Shown here: positions 11,741-23,884 of the stretch, in pieces
How positions within the stretch are numbered: the first letter of the stretch is position 1
Layout: each line of letters begins with the position of its first letter
From: Paracentrotus lividus
Taxonomy: Eukaryota > Echinodermata > Echinoidea > Camarodonta > Echinidae
DNA length: 64,000 nt
Direction: 5' to 3'
Assembly: GCA_940671915.1 (NCBI GenBank)
Contig: CALNVZ010003426.1
Coordinates: forward strand, 3,330,717-3,394,716
Program-made: the position numbers and the translations under genes
The notes under the pieces: model-generated
What the model was told of the DNA's origin: nothing
Seen by the model: only the letters and a program-made list of their open reading frames with translations
The model's database searches: none

Positions 11741-11970
11741 AGAAGGTATAATTATGTTTGATGATGATTACATTTTGATCTGGCTTCAAGTATTCTAAAA
11801 TTAAAACTCTGTATAAAAGCAAACTGAGATCTAAAAATCGACAGCCACATCCCGATGGTAAACTTTACCCCAATTGGCATCATGAACTAAAGAGGGGTCA
11901 AAACTATATTCCTCCTACATTGAATGAAATGAAAGTTGACAATAATCACATTAAATTGAAGATGGTATAG

Positions 11971-12630
11971 TACTAGATGTTCGTATGTTACATTTTGGCC
12001 AAATTGAGTTATTTGTATTTTTCAACATGTTAGTATGTGTACTTTAACTTGTATGTATTTAAAATCAATATTTTAATTACAAAGGGTCAAATTGGCACCC
12101 CACTGTTTTCACACAACGCAACTTTTTAGTACTAGATGTTCCTATGTGTAGTCATCTAGAACTAGAAGTACCTATGTGACATGACCAGCCAATAGCAAGT
12201 CACATGATCTGTTCAATGCACACAGACATGCATACGCTGTGTGTAGTGCCTAGAGACAGCAAAATTAGATGCTTTTTGAACAACATGGAGGGTGCAGAAG
12301 ATATTTTGGAGCCAAATAATTCTTTTGAAAATTTGCCAAAAGTAGCGGGTAAACGAAAAAGAAGAAATCCAGAAGATTCAGTACTAGAAGTTCCTATCTG
12401 CAATGTTATAGAGCTAAAAGTTCCTATGTGCAGTTAATTGATTATTGATTATAGAAAATCAATAAGTATTATATTCCTGGATTATGCATCAAAACTTTCC
12501 TATACATGACACAATGTCAATCTGAAAGTTTGACATCTATATGATATGAAACATGATTTGTGGACATATTCAAAACTTTTAACCCTCTGTTTCTCAAAAC
12601 TGATTTGATGTAAAATAGGAACATCTAGTA
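11971..12630. mobile_element. 660-bp inverted-repeat element with internal TACTAGATGTTCCTATGT motifs
   Basis: The left end TACTAGATGTTCGTATGTTA is matched inverted at the right end (12611-12630). Variants of the same motif recur inside near 12130, 12165, 12385 and 12415, giving about six copies in alternating contexts. A 77-residue open frame (12204-12437) ends in the translated motif copies; its middle part (KVAGKRKRRNPEDS) might be a remnant of a transposase N-terminus, but this is not supported by any recognised domain. The element starts about 230 bases after the propeller stop codon. Confidence 0.5.
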
Positions 12631-14149
12631 TTAGCATCTTCAGTTGAACTTCATGAAAGGAGGGGGGGGGGGATGATCAGGCGAAAGCAGCAAAATCAGA
12701 TAGTCATTCTGGTGTTTTGTTACCGTCCACTTGTTATGAAAAGTGTGTAGGTACCGTAGCATCTAAGCCCTTGAGCTTTCTGTTCATAAAGATTAAATGT
12801 ACTTTATGGTTGTATATATGAGATTTGAATATAATATATATGTGATCGTTTGCATATAAATTTTGTTTATATCCCTATGTAATTGATTTCCCCCCTTTTT
12901 AATGTGAACCCTCATGGTTAGTCTTTGGACTATTTGAAGAGCATTTTAATGAAACCTACTTGGATCGGATTGAATATACATATTTTGATCTCGGCACGTT
13001 CCGACTTATTTCATGACGTAATATACGACATTACATATACTTATGCATATAGTGTTATATATTGTTTTTTTTTTTTTTTATAGTTTATTACCGTTCCGCC
13101 TAACAGTTTGGGGGTATACTCACATCACCCCACCTATTTACTATTAGTAACTTCGTCTAAAGTATCGAACTAGTTTAGAACCAAACGTGAGTAAATAAAA
13201 ATATCTTTTTTTAAATTCTATATAATTCAGGAGTTCACCGTTTTGTCATAATATTCCCTATATTTTCCTGTGACTGAATTCTTTGGTTTATGGAAATAAA
13301 CACTTACATTTATACGACATCATTATCGTTTTTGTCATTTTATTTGGTCTTTTTGTCTCTTATTTCTTAATTTATTTTATTTTTTTAAAGAATGAGAATG
13401 AAAACTTAATTTAATTTTCATTCAGTGTCAAGAATTTCTTCTAGTATCTATTACTCCTGAATATGACAAGTATTTACATTTAAAAAAAATTGTTGAATAT
13501 TATAACATGCTATACATTTTCCTAATGGGCAAAGTTTTATCGAGTTATACCTGCCAGGTCTCGGAAGATCATGTTATATGAATGTAGCCTATACTGATTT
13601 GATTTATGGACTTCAAACTGTCAATAATGAATAATGGGGCCATGACGTTATAAATACTCAGTGAGTTCTCGTTAAAGTGTGAAGAGTACATTGTGAAATC
13701 ATTGTTAAATATGAACAGTGCATGATGACCGACACAGACTACAGAGTGAGTCAGAAAAAACTAGACACCTAGAAAAATGTAAAAAAGAAAACAAATTAAT
13801 AAACCCCAAATTATTATACACATTCTGGAAGAGTAACTTCTCCCTTATCTTCTGGTATTTCATGTGGTATGTATACGCTTGGATGAACACGATGCATTGT
13901 TTGCGAACACGTAAATTTCGAATTGAAGAGTGGGGATAAAGTTGAGACAACAAAAGCTGACTAAAGAGCAACTCCATCCTAAATGAAATAGCATAAATTT
14001 TTAACTAAAATGTTTTGAGCTAAAATAACTCGGCAAGGGTGTTGTTACAGTTATCGACTAGACATGCTAGATGCTGTGTAAAAATCGGATTGATTCATCG
14101 CGTAATCCATGAGTTTCGGACCTTCACAAACAACTTCTACCACTTCCAA
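12631..14149. other. AT-rich DNA, no gene seen
   Basis: No recognisable gene. AATAAA-like sites occur at about 13193 and 13295, too far from the propeller ORF to be assigned. Open frames at 13705-13977 on both strands have no recognised domain. Confidence 0.35.
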
Positions 14150-14179
14150 AATCCATATCTAGTACTACACTCTAAAAAA

Positions 14180-14720
14180 TGAAATGGTGAAACGAGCACA
14201 TGGACCCCCTTGTTGAATGTTTCTACCCATTGAGTATGTATTCCTCTACAACTTTGCAAATTTAATGAAAATGACATGGATTTTGAATGTTTGGGAGGAT
14301 AATTTTGAATCAAATGTAATTTAGAGTGGATTTCCAAGCTTTTTGGACGTTTTCGGCTTGTTTTTATGACTTTTCAAGCCGATTCGCGACTATTCGGGCG
14401 CCGATAGTTCGAAAACGAGCACATGGACCCCCCCTTTTTTAAAGTTTCTGCATATTTGTGATGAATCCCTCTACAACTTTGTAAATTTTGATGAGACTGT
14501 CATGGATTTAAAAAAAAAAGTGCACCTTAAACTTTTTTTTTGTTTGTACATTCCAAGCCTCTAAGATACGGTTTTTGCCATTTTACTCACCATTTTCGCC
14601 ACATGAGGGCGCTGCTGGCTCGAAAATAAGTACAAATGCACCAGTTGAAACAATGTCCCCATCTTTGGTATAAACTTCGTAACAAATTGGGAAGGTTTGA
14701 TAAAGTTTGATACGGTTTTG
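14180..14720. repeat. tandem module, about 215 bp, two to three copies
   Basis: CGAGCACATGGACCCCC, then a GTTTCT stretch, CCTCTACAACTTTG and CATGGATTT occur in the same order starting near 14192 and 14414. A weaker third copy starts near 14625, and a distant echo lies near 15850-15990. Confidence 0.6.
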
Positions 14721-14769
14721 ACAGAGTAATGACGACTTTAACTCGTTTGTTGCAATCGCGAGGTCTATA

Positions 14770-14923
14770 CAGAGGCCAATTTGTCAAATTTGCGTATATC
14801 ATTATTAATGTATGATTATAATGTAGTGCCGAGATGATGTCGTCATTACACATCAAAATAATGATTACATCATCCCGGTACGCCTCACTATTACCATTGC
14901 GTACAGATAGGTAGTTCAATGTA

Positions 14924-14935
<12 letters not shown>
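14770..14935. repeat. palindromic repeat, copy 1 (copy 2 at 15400-15555)
   Basis: Both copies contain GTGCCGAGATGATGTCGTC followed by its approximate reverse complement (CATCATCCCGGTA) and end in a run of A. A partial third copy near 14965-15012 was split by the LINE tail at 15013-15372. Confidence 0.6.
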
Positions 14936-14960
<25 letters not shown>

Positions 14961-15012
14961 AAATGCAGTGCCGAGATGCTGTCGTCATTTTACAACAAAT
15001 TACGACATCATC

Positions 15013-15372
15013 TCAAGATTCAAGATTCAAGATTCAAGATTACTTTATTGATTTTCTTTCATGTTTTCAAAAGTTAACAGAATAAATAATCAAATTAACA
15101 CATCAGTATGTAACATAGAAATATTTTGTTCAAAGATAACAGAAAACAATTAATAAAGAAAATTCAGGAACCAGCAAGAAGCAAAGCTTGTAAGGCGCTG
15201 GTCCCTTAATATAAAAAAAGAATACAAAAGTAAGCAATTTTTTATATTTTTTTTAAACTGAAAAATATCTAAAATATTACATAATTTAAATAAATCTTAA
15301 TTGAATAATTCTTGCCCCAACCCAACAGGATAAAACTGACTAACAGGGCAAGCACTATACAACCAGTTACTA
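15013..15372 (-). mobile_element. 3-prime end of a CR1/L2-type LINE
   Basis: Read on the minus strand the fragment ends in AATAAAGTAATCTTGAATC and tandem TCTTGAA units, the short tandem tail typical of CR1/L2-clade LINEs. It interrupts a palindromic repeat whose sequence resumes at about 15373; ATCAT occurs on both sides. It is 5-prime truncated with no coding part left. Confidence 0.6.
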
Positions 15373-15559
15373 TCATGCCGGGATCTCGGTACTCCTCACT
15401 TTTTCCATTGCGTATAATATTATTAATGTATGATAATAATGTAGTGCCGAGATGATGTCGTCATTACACATCGAAAAGATGACATCATCCCGGTAAACCT
15501 CACTATTACATTGCGTACAGATAGATAATTCAATGTAAAAAAAAAATGATATGTTAATG

Positions 15560-15815
15560 CACATTCTTCAGGTACTCCAATTTATATATCTTTGTATTAT
15601 TTATTTCTTATGTTATTCTTATGCCATCTCACAAAGGAGCCTATAATGTAACAAGCTTAGCTTTAACTTAGGCTCTTTCATATTTCTTTCTTTCTTATGC
15701 TACTGATGTCATTCTTTTTATTTATCAAATAATATAGTTTTGAAATGACATATAATTGTTGTTATTATTATTGTTGGATTGGAATATGTAAATAAACTGA
15801 ACTGAACTGACTGAA
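15560..15815 (+). mobile_element. 3-prime end of a CR1/L2-type LINE
   Basis: The fragment ends in AATAAACTGAACTGAACTGA, the ACTGA-repeat tail style of these LINEs, preceded by an AT-rich 3-prime UTR containing AGGCTCTTTCATATTTC. No coding part remains. Confidence 0.6.
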
Positions 15816-16204
15816 ATTATGCGTACTTTACATGCCATCCAAATATGGCAAATTCAAAGTCCCGTAGCAAAAATATGCAGTGAACCTATATTACTTTTTG
15901 CATTTTTGGCATACAATAGATACCAAAGTAACTCTGTGCCAAATTTGGTGAAAATGACATAGACTTCGTTTCAACTGTGCAACGTAATTAAGCAGAAATT
16001 TGTTATGATTAACTTGCATATTTGTTAAAATGTTTGATTATGATTGTAAAACTGATTCATTCAGCTTGTGCTGCTCATCAGTGGATTATACACCAATAAA
16101 TAAATAAATAAATATCTGTACCGTATATTGTTTGCAATCAGAAATGGATTTTCTCTGATAAGAAATGCACATTTATTTTCAGAAGCATTAGGTTATTAAA
16201 CTTG

Positions 16205-16420
16205 AGTTATATAGCTTTCTTATCAATTCAATTCAATTCAAAATGGTATTTATCAAAAACAATCATGCATCGCAACATAAATGTTGAATTGTACACAATG
16301 AACATCGATAATAAAATACAGATACATTTTACAGGGATACAAATAGAACACAATAATAAATATAACAGAACACATTTATAAATAAACTGTAAATCTTAAA
16401 GGCAGAATAATGATATTAAT
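16205..16420 (-). mobile_element. LINE 3-prime tail, minus strand
   Basis: The plus strand starts with tandem ATTCA units followed by AAAATGGTATTTAT; on the minus strand this is AATACCATTTTGAATTGAAT, a typical repeat tail. Strongly truncated. Confidence 0.5.
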
Positions 16421-16534
16421 AATAGTGTAATTACCATTATTCTTACATTGTGTAAAAAAAAAAGTCTTGAAAATTGCAATGTTATTACAAATCTACTGAT
16501 CAATAAATATTGTTGCAAAATTTTTATTTATATT

Positions 16535-16700
16535 TATTGAATGGTTTATTTAAAAGCTGAACATGGCAGCCCGAAGGCTGAAATACATCCAGTTTACAAA
16601 ATCGTTCACAAAATACATGATGAAATATACAAACATTCAAAATCAAATAAAGTTCAATCAATAAATTAAATTTAAAACAAATACAAAAAAGTAATATTGG
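16535..16700 (-). mobile_element. probable LINE or SINE tail, minus strand
   Basis: On the minus strand the sequence runs from a short GC-richer block (CAGCCTTCGGGCTGCC) into AATAAACCATTCAATAAATA. Another AATAAATAAATA tail on the plus strand ends near 16115. Confidence 0.35.
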
Positions 16701-18223
16701 TATTAACAGAGGTCAAACTTGAAAGTGTTGGTTCTGAATCAAATTATTTAACATCTGGAAAAGAAAAAAAAAAGTATAGAATTTGGGTAAAATAGTGTAT
16801 AGTGTAGCTTTGATGACAATTTTGTTTACTATTTAGCCTGTTTAAAAATATATATTAGTATTATAGGGGTGGAAGATGCTAACAAAAGAGAACCATTTCC
16901 GCTTTATATATGATGAGTAAGGCACATAATCAATAAGTTAAGAAAGTTCATATTTTTACAAATAAATAAACTAGCGATGACAAAAGTAAAAAGTATTCGT
17001 TGAAGATTCCATATAATGCTTATAACTGTAACCATGTAAAATTCTTATGAACTTCCAATGAAGGCAAAAGCATACTAGGTCAATACATAATTATAAGGAT
17101 TTAAAAATAAAAATTTAAAAACTTAATGACATTCAAAAAGTTTAGGGGCATTATACAGAGAAATTTAAGTGGTTGCATCTGTCGTTACGATCTGAACTAA
17201 AAACTGGAAACGGACTCAAAAGGTAGTACTTTAAAATAATAACATTCATTGACATATTGTAATTGGTTCAAAATGAATTGGGGAGAATAGCCGGTAAACA
17301 TTCATATACATGTATATTAAATAATCATTTATCTAAATTATGCATGTCATAACATGTGAAATATAAAAACATTATACAAGTAGGTTGCTTCTTATAAGCC
17401 ATTCTTGTTCAGAAGTCTGACAAGGTACGGGACAGGGCTCTGTATGTATAATTCATGTTAATGTAATTATGGAGAAAGTTATTCGAAAGAAGAGACCATG
17501 AGATTGTTTAAACAAAATTTTTCTCATCTAATTATGTATCAATTATTATTTTTTAAGGCGCTAAATAAGTCGTGGGTATATTTATTATTCTTATTATTGA
17601 AAATAAATTGGAAACTGGCAATATTTTCAGCAGTGGAGTATGGCATATTTATAACAAAAAGTACCGACCAATAAGGAGTAAAGGAAGGGGAAAAAAAAGA
17701 AATGCTGGGAATATTTCAGCTGGGCAATTAATATCGTTACCTATTCATTGTAATAGAGTCATGAGAAAGAGATTTGGACAGAAGAGATATAAAGGTAGAG
17801 AGCTGGAGAGGAGAAGCGCAAAGGAAATATTGACAAAAAAGATAGTACGATGGAAAAATGAATGAGAGGAGGAAGGGGAAGGAAGAAAAGAAATCGTGAG
17901 GAAGGAGAACGGAAGAAGCAATTTCAAGCAAAAGTTATACAATTACAAGACACAAATTACATTACTTACTCTGATTAAGTGTACGGACCAAGTAGGGAAG
18001 TGCGCTATTTTGCATTCGGTTTGTTTTACAGCGCAATTCAGGGATCTTTGGTCTATTTCTTAGCAATCTTAGCTCCTCGAATCAACCCTAATTTTGATTA
18101 AGTTGGTTTGTTGGTTTGAAGAAAAATAAAAATAATGAAAAATAATATCAGTACATGTTTGAAGCAAATTATTCAAAGGAAAACAAAGTTATGAAATTTT
18201 ATTATTTTTATTTTGTGACATCA
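16701..18223. other. AT-rich DNA, no gene seen
   Basis: The longest open frame (17572-17865, 97 codons) becomes lysine/arginine-rich in a purine-rich tract at 17670-17900 and has no recognised domain. It is probably low-complexity translation. Confidence 0.35.
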
Positions 18224-18829
18224 CACTGTAAACATAAATTAGTCATTTGACTAATAAAAATTAGTCCTGCCCTATGTCTGAAATGACTAGAATTAATTAG
18301 TCGAATGACTAATGTTTAGTCATTTCAGACACTTTTGGATTTAGCCAGATGACTAGAATTAATTAGTCAGATGACTAGAATTAATTAGTCGAATGACTAA
18401 TGTTAAGTCATTTCAGACACTTTTGGATTTAGCCAGATGACTAGAACTAATTAGTCAGACAAAGCCAAATATTAGTCAAATGACTTATTTTAGTTGGTCA
18501 TGATTTTAAGGCCACATTAATTATGCAAACACAAAAGAAATGAAGCAACTAAATCTCTTCTTGATTTAAGACAGATTTATTTCAACATAATCGAGCTATG
18601 CATATTAATAATAATAATAATAATGTACAAAATTTCATTTTTACATAGTACAACATAAATTATAAAAATATATAGCATAATAGTTAACATTATCACGATA
18701 GCAGATACTCTGAATTGTTGTAATGATGATTACATAATAAATAGTCTGCCAAGACATCAATGTAGTGAAATACAACATGTCATGTATATGTACATATTCA
18801 AAGCAATACGTATACACAATTATTATATA

Positions 18830-20510
18830 GGATTTCCCACTCAGTTTCGGAAGTTCGTCACTCCATTCGATAATCAGTTCATTCAAATTCCCAAAATATT
18901 TCTACAGCGTCAAATTCATCATTCAAATTCCAACTTAGTTCCTTCGCTTTGGTATTAAAAGCCTTCAAATCAAAATCCCCCTCAAAAGCAATCAAATGAG
19001 TAAATTACTGGAATGCGTGCTTTCCCGCATTCAAATTCCCGCTGAGGCAATCAACTTTGACATTGGTTAAACCAAGTTGGTATACAATTGGGCAAATTTA
19101 AACTCTCGGTTACTTTTAGATTAAACATTTAAGATAGAAATTTCTTTTTCTGGAGCTCTATATCTATTCCATTGGAATAAATAAATAAATAAAATAAAAT
19201 AAAAATGAAATTTCCTTTTTATTGAGCTTTACATCATTTTAAACATTTCTTTACTGTTGAGTGTTGTGATGAAACGATTATTCTTTTTTTTTTAAAGCTC
19301 TGGTTAATTACTTTAGAATAAAATATCAAATATCACTATGTCGCCCCCAAGTTTAAGGTTAATCTGGCGCCCCTTAGCTTCAGGTCGATTTGCCTCCCTA
19401 AATGTAAGGTCGATTTGGTGCCCCTGAATCTAACATCGAATTAACGCCAATAATTATGTCGCCCATAAGTTTAATGTCAACTTTGCGCCCCCTTAGCTTC
19501 AGGTCGATTTGGCGCCCCAAAAGTTTCAGGTCACTTTGACGCCCCTGGGTTATAGATCAATTTTGCACCCCTATTTTAAAATCAAAGTCAAATCAACTAA
19601 ATTTAAGATTCTTTATGTTTTAGGTCAACTTGGAGCCCCCTAAGTTAAAGATCAGAGTGGCGCCCCTAAATTCAAGATCAATTTTGCGCCCCCTAAATTT
19701 AAGATCGAAGCGGCCTAAGAATAGTATGGCGCCCCTAAGTTTATGGTTTATTTGGCGGTCCCTTAGTTTAAATTTGATTTGGCGCCTCCTAAATTTAAGA
19801 TAGAATTGGCGACCATATGACGCCCTGTTTTCCCTTTCTTTCTTCCCCCTTTTCCCTCTCTTTTCCCTTTCTCTTCATTTTTTGTTTCAATTGTTTCAAT
19901 TATTTCATTTTTTTTTTACTTCTCTTTTGGCGCCCCCTGTCCGTCTACCCCCCATAAATTACGTGCATGAATTCATTTGTTATGTGGAAGAGTTTTTATG
20001 TGTTGATTATGTAATTATGCAAGATAAAGGGTTACACGAGTAAAAAAGAAAATGTTGTGAAAAAGAAACCATTTCATGAACTAATTGATAACTGGAAAAA
20101 TATATCTCATACATACCGTCATATAAGCTACATACTCATTCACAATTGGTGCTAATAGCAACTCGCAAGCATTTGATGAAAACAAATTATATGATTAAAA
20201 ACAATAACATTTCCTGCAGCTATAAATTCAAGCCCTAATTTGAATGCTAATTACTGTAAGTTGAAAACTAGAAATGAATTTAAATGCTGCTTGTGGCGGT
20301 ATTGCGCACTCATAACAGCGTCTCTGCTAATTTGAATTACTGTTTTACGTATAGTGCACTTAATCGGAATTTGAACAAGTGAAACATGCAATTGATTGCT
20401 GGAAAAGGGAATCTGATCTCCGGAAATTCGACTGAAAGCTAAATCGTCCTAACTTGAATGAACCGATTATCAAATGGAGCGACGAACTTCTGAAACTGAC
20501 TGGGAAATCC
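18830..20510. mobile_element. 1.7-kb nested element with GGATTTCCC ends
   Basis: The termini share about 50 bp of inverted repeat beginning GGATTTCCCACTCAGTTTC, and TATA flanks both sides. The empty site is visible in the relative near 40575-40590. The ends resemble GGTTTTCCCGGTCAATTTCA of the IS630-like transposon at 26670-30204, so this is probably a non-autonomous relative. The interior is rich in ATTCAAA-type words and contains the tandem array at 19338-19830. Confidence 0.7.
19338..19830. repeat. diverged tandem array, about 27-bp unit
   Basis: About sixteen mutated copies of a unit like AGTTTAAGATCAATTTGGCG plus CCCCT, followed by a pyrimidine tract and GGCGCCCCCTGTCC near 19930. Same family as 7200-7510. 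Confidence 0.7.
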
Positions 20511-20737
20511 TATATTATTTGAAGTGAAGGTGATGATTTGGAATTTCTTCATTGAAACCAATATTTTCGAATTTACACGTATGCGTTCTAATTTTTTTTT
20601 TTTTTTTTTAAATAGATATATATATATTTGTATTAGACTTTTCCATACTTCTCTATCCTGGTTTCTCTCTTCCTCTGTCCTTCCCTCTTGTTCTCCTTTC
20701 CCTTTACTTTGTGTCTTCCTCACCCTCTCACTCTCTT

Positions 20738-21041
20738 CCCTGCTGGAAAGAACACACATTGTGAACACAGTGTGAAAACATAGTTCACACTGTGAAATTG
20801 ATTTCACAATGTGAAAATGCCCCAATTTAACATTGTGGAGCACCACAATGTGGAAAACTACACATTGTTCACAATGTGAAAATTGATTTCACAGTGTGAA
20901 TATACCAGCTCACAGTGTGAAATTGATTTCACAATGTGAAAACGCCCCAATTTAACATTGTGGAGCAGACTTCACATTGTGAAACACAGTGTGATCACAC
21001 TGTGTTTCACATTGTGAATGAGTGTGTTCTTTCCAGCAGGG
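20738..21041. mobile_element. 304-bp element built of TTCACANTGTGAA palindromes
   Basis: The ends are CCCTGCTGGAAAGAACACA and its inverted match, with TT on each side. The related sequence near 40355-40375 (CTCTCTTCCTCC on the complementary strand) is the exact empty site. The interior contains at least twelve copies of the 13-base near-palindrome TTCACANTGTGAA, most also followed by ATTGA or flanked by CCCCAATTTAACATTG, in two larger repeats. Confidence 0.75.
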
Positions 21042-21864
21042 TTCCTCCTATGCTATTTAAGTGTAATTGGCCTCACAAATTTGCCTTTTAGTACAGTAAT
21101 AACACTATGATGTCTTGGCAGACTATTTATTATGTAATCATCATTACAACAATTCAGAGTATCTGCTATCGTGATAATGTTAACTATTATGCTATATATT
21201 TTTATAATTTATGTTGTACTATGTAAAAATGAAATTTCGTACATTATTTTTATTATTATTAATATGTATAGCCCGATTATGTTGAAATAAATCTGTTTTA
21301 AATCAAGAAGAGATTAAGTTGCTTCATTTCTTTTGTGTTTACATAAAAATTACATTAAAATCATGACCAACTAAAATAAGTCATTTGACTAATATTTGGC
21401 TTTGTCTGACTAATTAATTCTAGTCATCTGGCTAAATCCAAAAGTGTCTGAAATGACTAAACATTAGTCATTCGACTAATTAATTCTAGTCATCTGACTA
21501 ATTAATTCTAGTCATCTGGCTAAATCCAAATGTGTCTGAAATGACTAAAAATTAGTCATTCGACTAAACATTAGTCATTCGACTAATTAATTCTAGTCAT
21601 TTCAGACATAGGGCAGGACTAATTTTTATTAGTCAAATGACTAATTTATGTCTACAGTGCACTTGCTGGCAGCTCTTACATGAAGCTGTGTAATAAATTT
21701 TGTGAAATTTTTGATTCTCCACAGGATATACTTTTGCCAATGTCATAATTAGTACATGTACGTCTTTTTGTTATATGTATATCTATGTGTATAAAAGTGC
21801 TTAATTTTCATCTTTTTTTCCTCCTTCTTTTTATTAGATTTAGTGTGGACTTCCCATTTAAAGA

Positions 21865-22804
21865 ACTCCTCCGCCCTCCGGGCTGGAGTTTGAACTATTA
21901 GAAAAATAAAGTAAAATCTAAAAAGCACAACACTGAAAATTTCATCAAAATCGGATAAGAAGTAGCAAAGCTATGAATTTTCTTAGGTTTTGAATAATTT
22001 TTTTTCTTGGCATATTCAAATTGGCAAATTGATGATGTCACACTGTAAAAAAATATTTGTATTTTACAGCAAATCTGCTGTCAGCAGAGTCGCCATAAAA
22101 AATGTAATTTAAAAAACAGTTTTGTTGTAAATTTCTTCTGCAAATAATTACATGAGAAAAAAAAATATACATCAGGAGTAACACATTTGTTCCGTTTTAA
22201 CCAATTATGTACGCTATAGAACTCTAATGATTTTTTCCCCTTCTCTTTCATTAATTCTTAGACGAGAAGTTTACAACAAAGCTATTTTTTAAATAACATT
22301 TTTTTTATGGCGACTGTTCGGACTCTGCTGACAGCAGATTTGCTGACAAAAAAAAAAGACAAATATTTTTTACAGTGCACAGTCCCCCTACTTTCTTTGT
22401 ATTTTATTGTACGAAATACCAATTATCAAGATTTTCTGCCCCAAGGATATAAAAACAGGGATTAATCCTTGTGGAATGTTCAAGGTCACAAGTGCTTACT
22501 TATTTCACTCTGAGTGATAGATTTTCTGTATACGCAACGTATGAAAAAAAATGAGATAAAAATAGGATTTCATATAATAAAATACACAAGAAGTAGGGGT
22601 ACTGTGATCAGTTTGCTCATTTGAATATTCAAATATTCATGAGACGTGTTCATGAGACCTGCCAAGAACTGTTTTACGAAAAAAATTCAGTACCTAAAAA
22701 ATGCATAACTTTGTTATTTTTCATCCAATTTTGATGAAATTTTCTGTGTTGTGCTTGTTAAAGTTTACTTTATACTTTACATTTTTTTATTTTCAGCCCG
22801 GAGT
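21865..22804. mobile_element. palindromic element split by a smaller insertion
   Basis: The left arm (CTCCGGGCTG, then AAGCACAACACTGAAAATTT and CATCAAAATCGG) is repeated inverted at about 22690-22804 (CCAATTTTGATGAAATTTTC, then CAGCCCGGAG). The interior contains a conserved stretch (22430-22520) that also occurs at 36180-36300. Related, truncated copies lie at 36000-36430, 52172-52415 and 56520-56740. No coding sequence. Confidence 0.6.
22041..22377. mobile_element. 337-bp inverted-repeat element nested in 21865-22804
   Basis: It begins CACTGTAAAAAAATATTTGT and ends with the complement, with a second inverted block CAGCAAATCTGCTGTCAGCA just inside. It is flanked by CA on both sides. The related repeat at about 36155-36175 reads GATGATGCCACAGTCCC without the insertion, giving a 2-bp duplication. 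Confidence 0.75.
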
Positions 22805-23213
22805 CATATACTTTGTGGAGGTTTACAAAATCGGAGTTGTGGGGTCCTAAATAAAATGCTGCCACTGAGATGAAATCCGGAATAATTTATATCCTAAGCA
22901 TTATTCCATGCTTCACAATAAGTAAAAAAAATGTGCCAGACTATTTTTCATCCATATACTGCAGTGTTAAATTAAGGGTGCCCAAATACGATTTAGTAAA
23001 TTGCAATATTCAGTCACATAATACTGTCATGATAACATCATATTTGGGAAAACCTTTACAATTTTGGCTTTTTATTCATCCTTCTGAACATTTCTATAAA
23101 CTTGGAAAATCAAAACGCTTTTGAATCATGCCTCCACAAAGTTACGCAATCCCTTAAAAAATATCAGAGTGGATGAAAAAAGACAACTATGGTGAGATAC
23201 AGAGACGGTTCTA
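22805..23213. other. unassigned spacer
   Basis: CTTTGTGGAGG near 22811 and CCTCCACAAAG near 23131 are inverted, suggesting another small palindromic repeat. The 84-codon frame between them has no recognised domain. Confidence 0.3.
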
Positions 23214-23884
23214 GGACAATTACCCCCTGGACAATAACCCCACGGAGAATAACCCCCCGGACAATTACCCCCTAGAAAATTACCCCCGGACAATAACCCT
23301 CGGACAATTACCCCCTCAGAGGCATTGATGTTGGAATCAAGCGGCGCCCATTGTGAGTCTCGCCCGGTGTCGCAGGTTTTTGAATTATTTTCTACTTGAT
23401 CTTATCTTAATGACTTTCTCTTTCTCTTCCTCTATTATATTTCTCTTTTTTCTTTTTTCTTTCTCTCTCTCACTTTCTTCTTTTTTCCTTGCTTTATCCC
23501 TTTTTCCCCCTATGCATCAGAAAATATGTAAGCTGGCCCTCTCATTTCCATTTGTTTTCATAGAAAAATAAATTGAACATTCATGAAAGGAGACGATTAC
23601 ACAAAAATAATCACAATTGTTGAATATCTCTGATTCATCTCTGATTCCAACTGATCTAATTTTTTGTTTTTTTTTTGTTTCGCCTGAACGAAGTTTGGCA
23701 GAGACCTAGTAATCACTTTCCTGTTAGTCTGTTTGTCTGTTGGTCTGTTAGTCTGTTACGAAAATGTCAAAGTTTTAGTTTTTGTTTAACTTGCTCTCAT
23801 TTCTTTATTTCTGCATCATCTGTGTTAACACTTAGTATAAATGATATTTGGGTAATACCAAATATGTGTTGATAAGGATGATGA

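Larger units (their letters stand above)
18224..21659. mobile_element. long-inverted-repeat DNA transposon holding two nested elements
   Basis: It begins CACTGTAAACATAAATTAG and ends with the near-complement, flanked by CA on both sides. The left arm (18224-18825) is repeated inverted in 21085-21659, including blocks of the palindromic phrase TTAGTCATTTGACTAA and GCATAATAGTTAACATTATC. Its non-arm sequence 20515-21085 is matched by 40290-40590 of the related element at 39443-43420, which lacks both nested insertions and so shows their empty sites. There is no transposase here, so it would have depended on a relative such as the DDE_Tnp_4-bearing element at 39443. Confidence 0.75.

Noticed and set aside
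13705-13977. Overlapping frames on both strands as a small gene
   Set aside because: No recognised domain, no GC rise, no splice context.
17572-17865. 97-codon lysine/arginine-rich frame
   Set aside because: Its basic half coincides with a purine-rich tract and no domain is seen.
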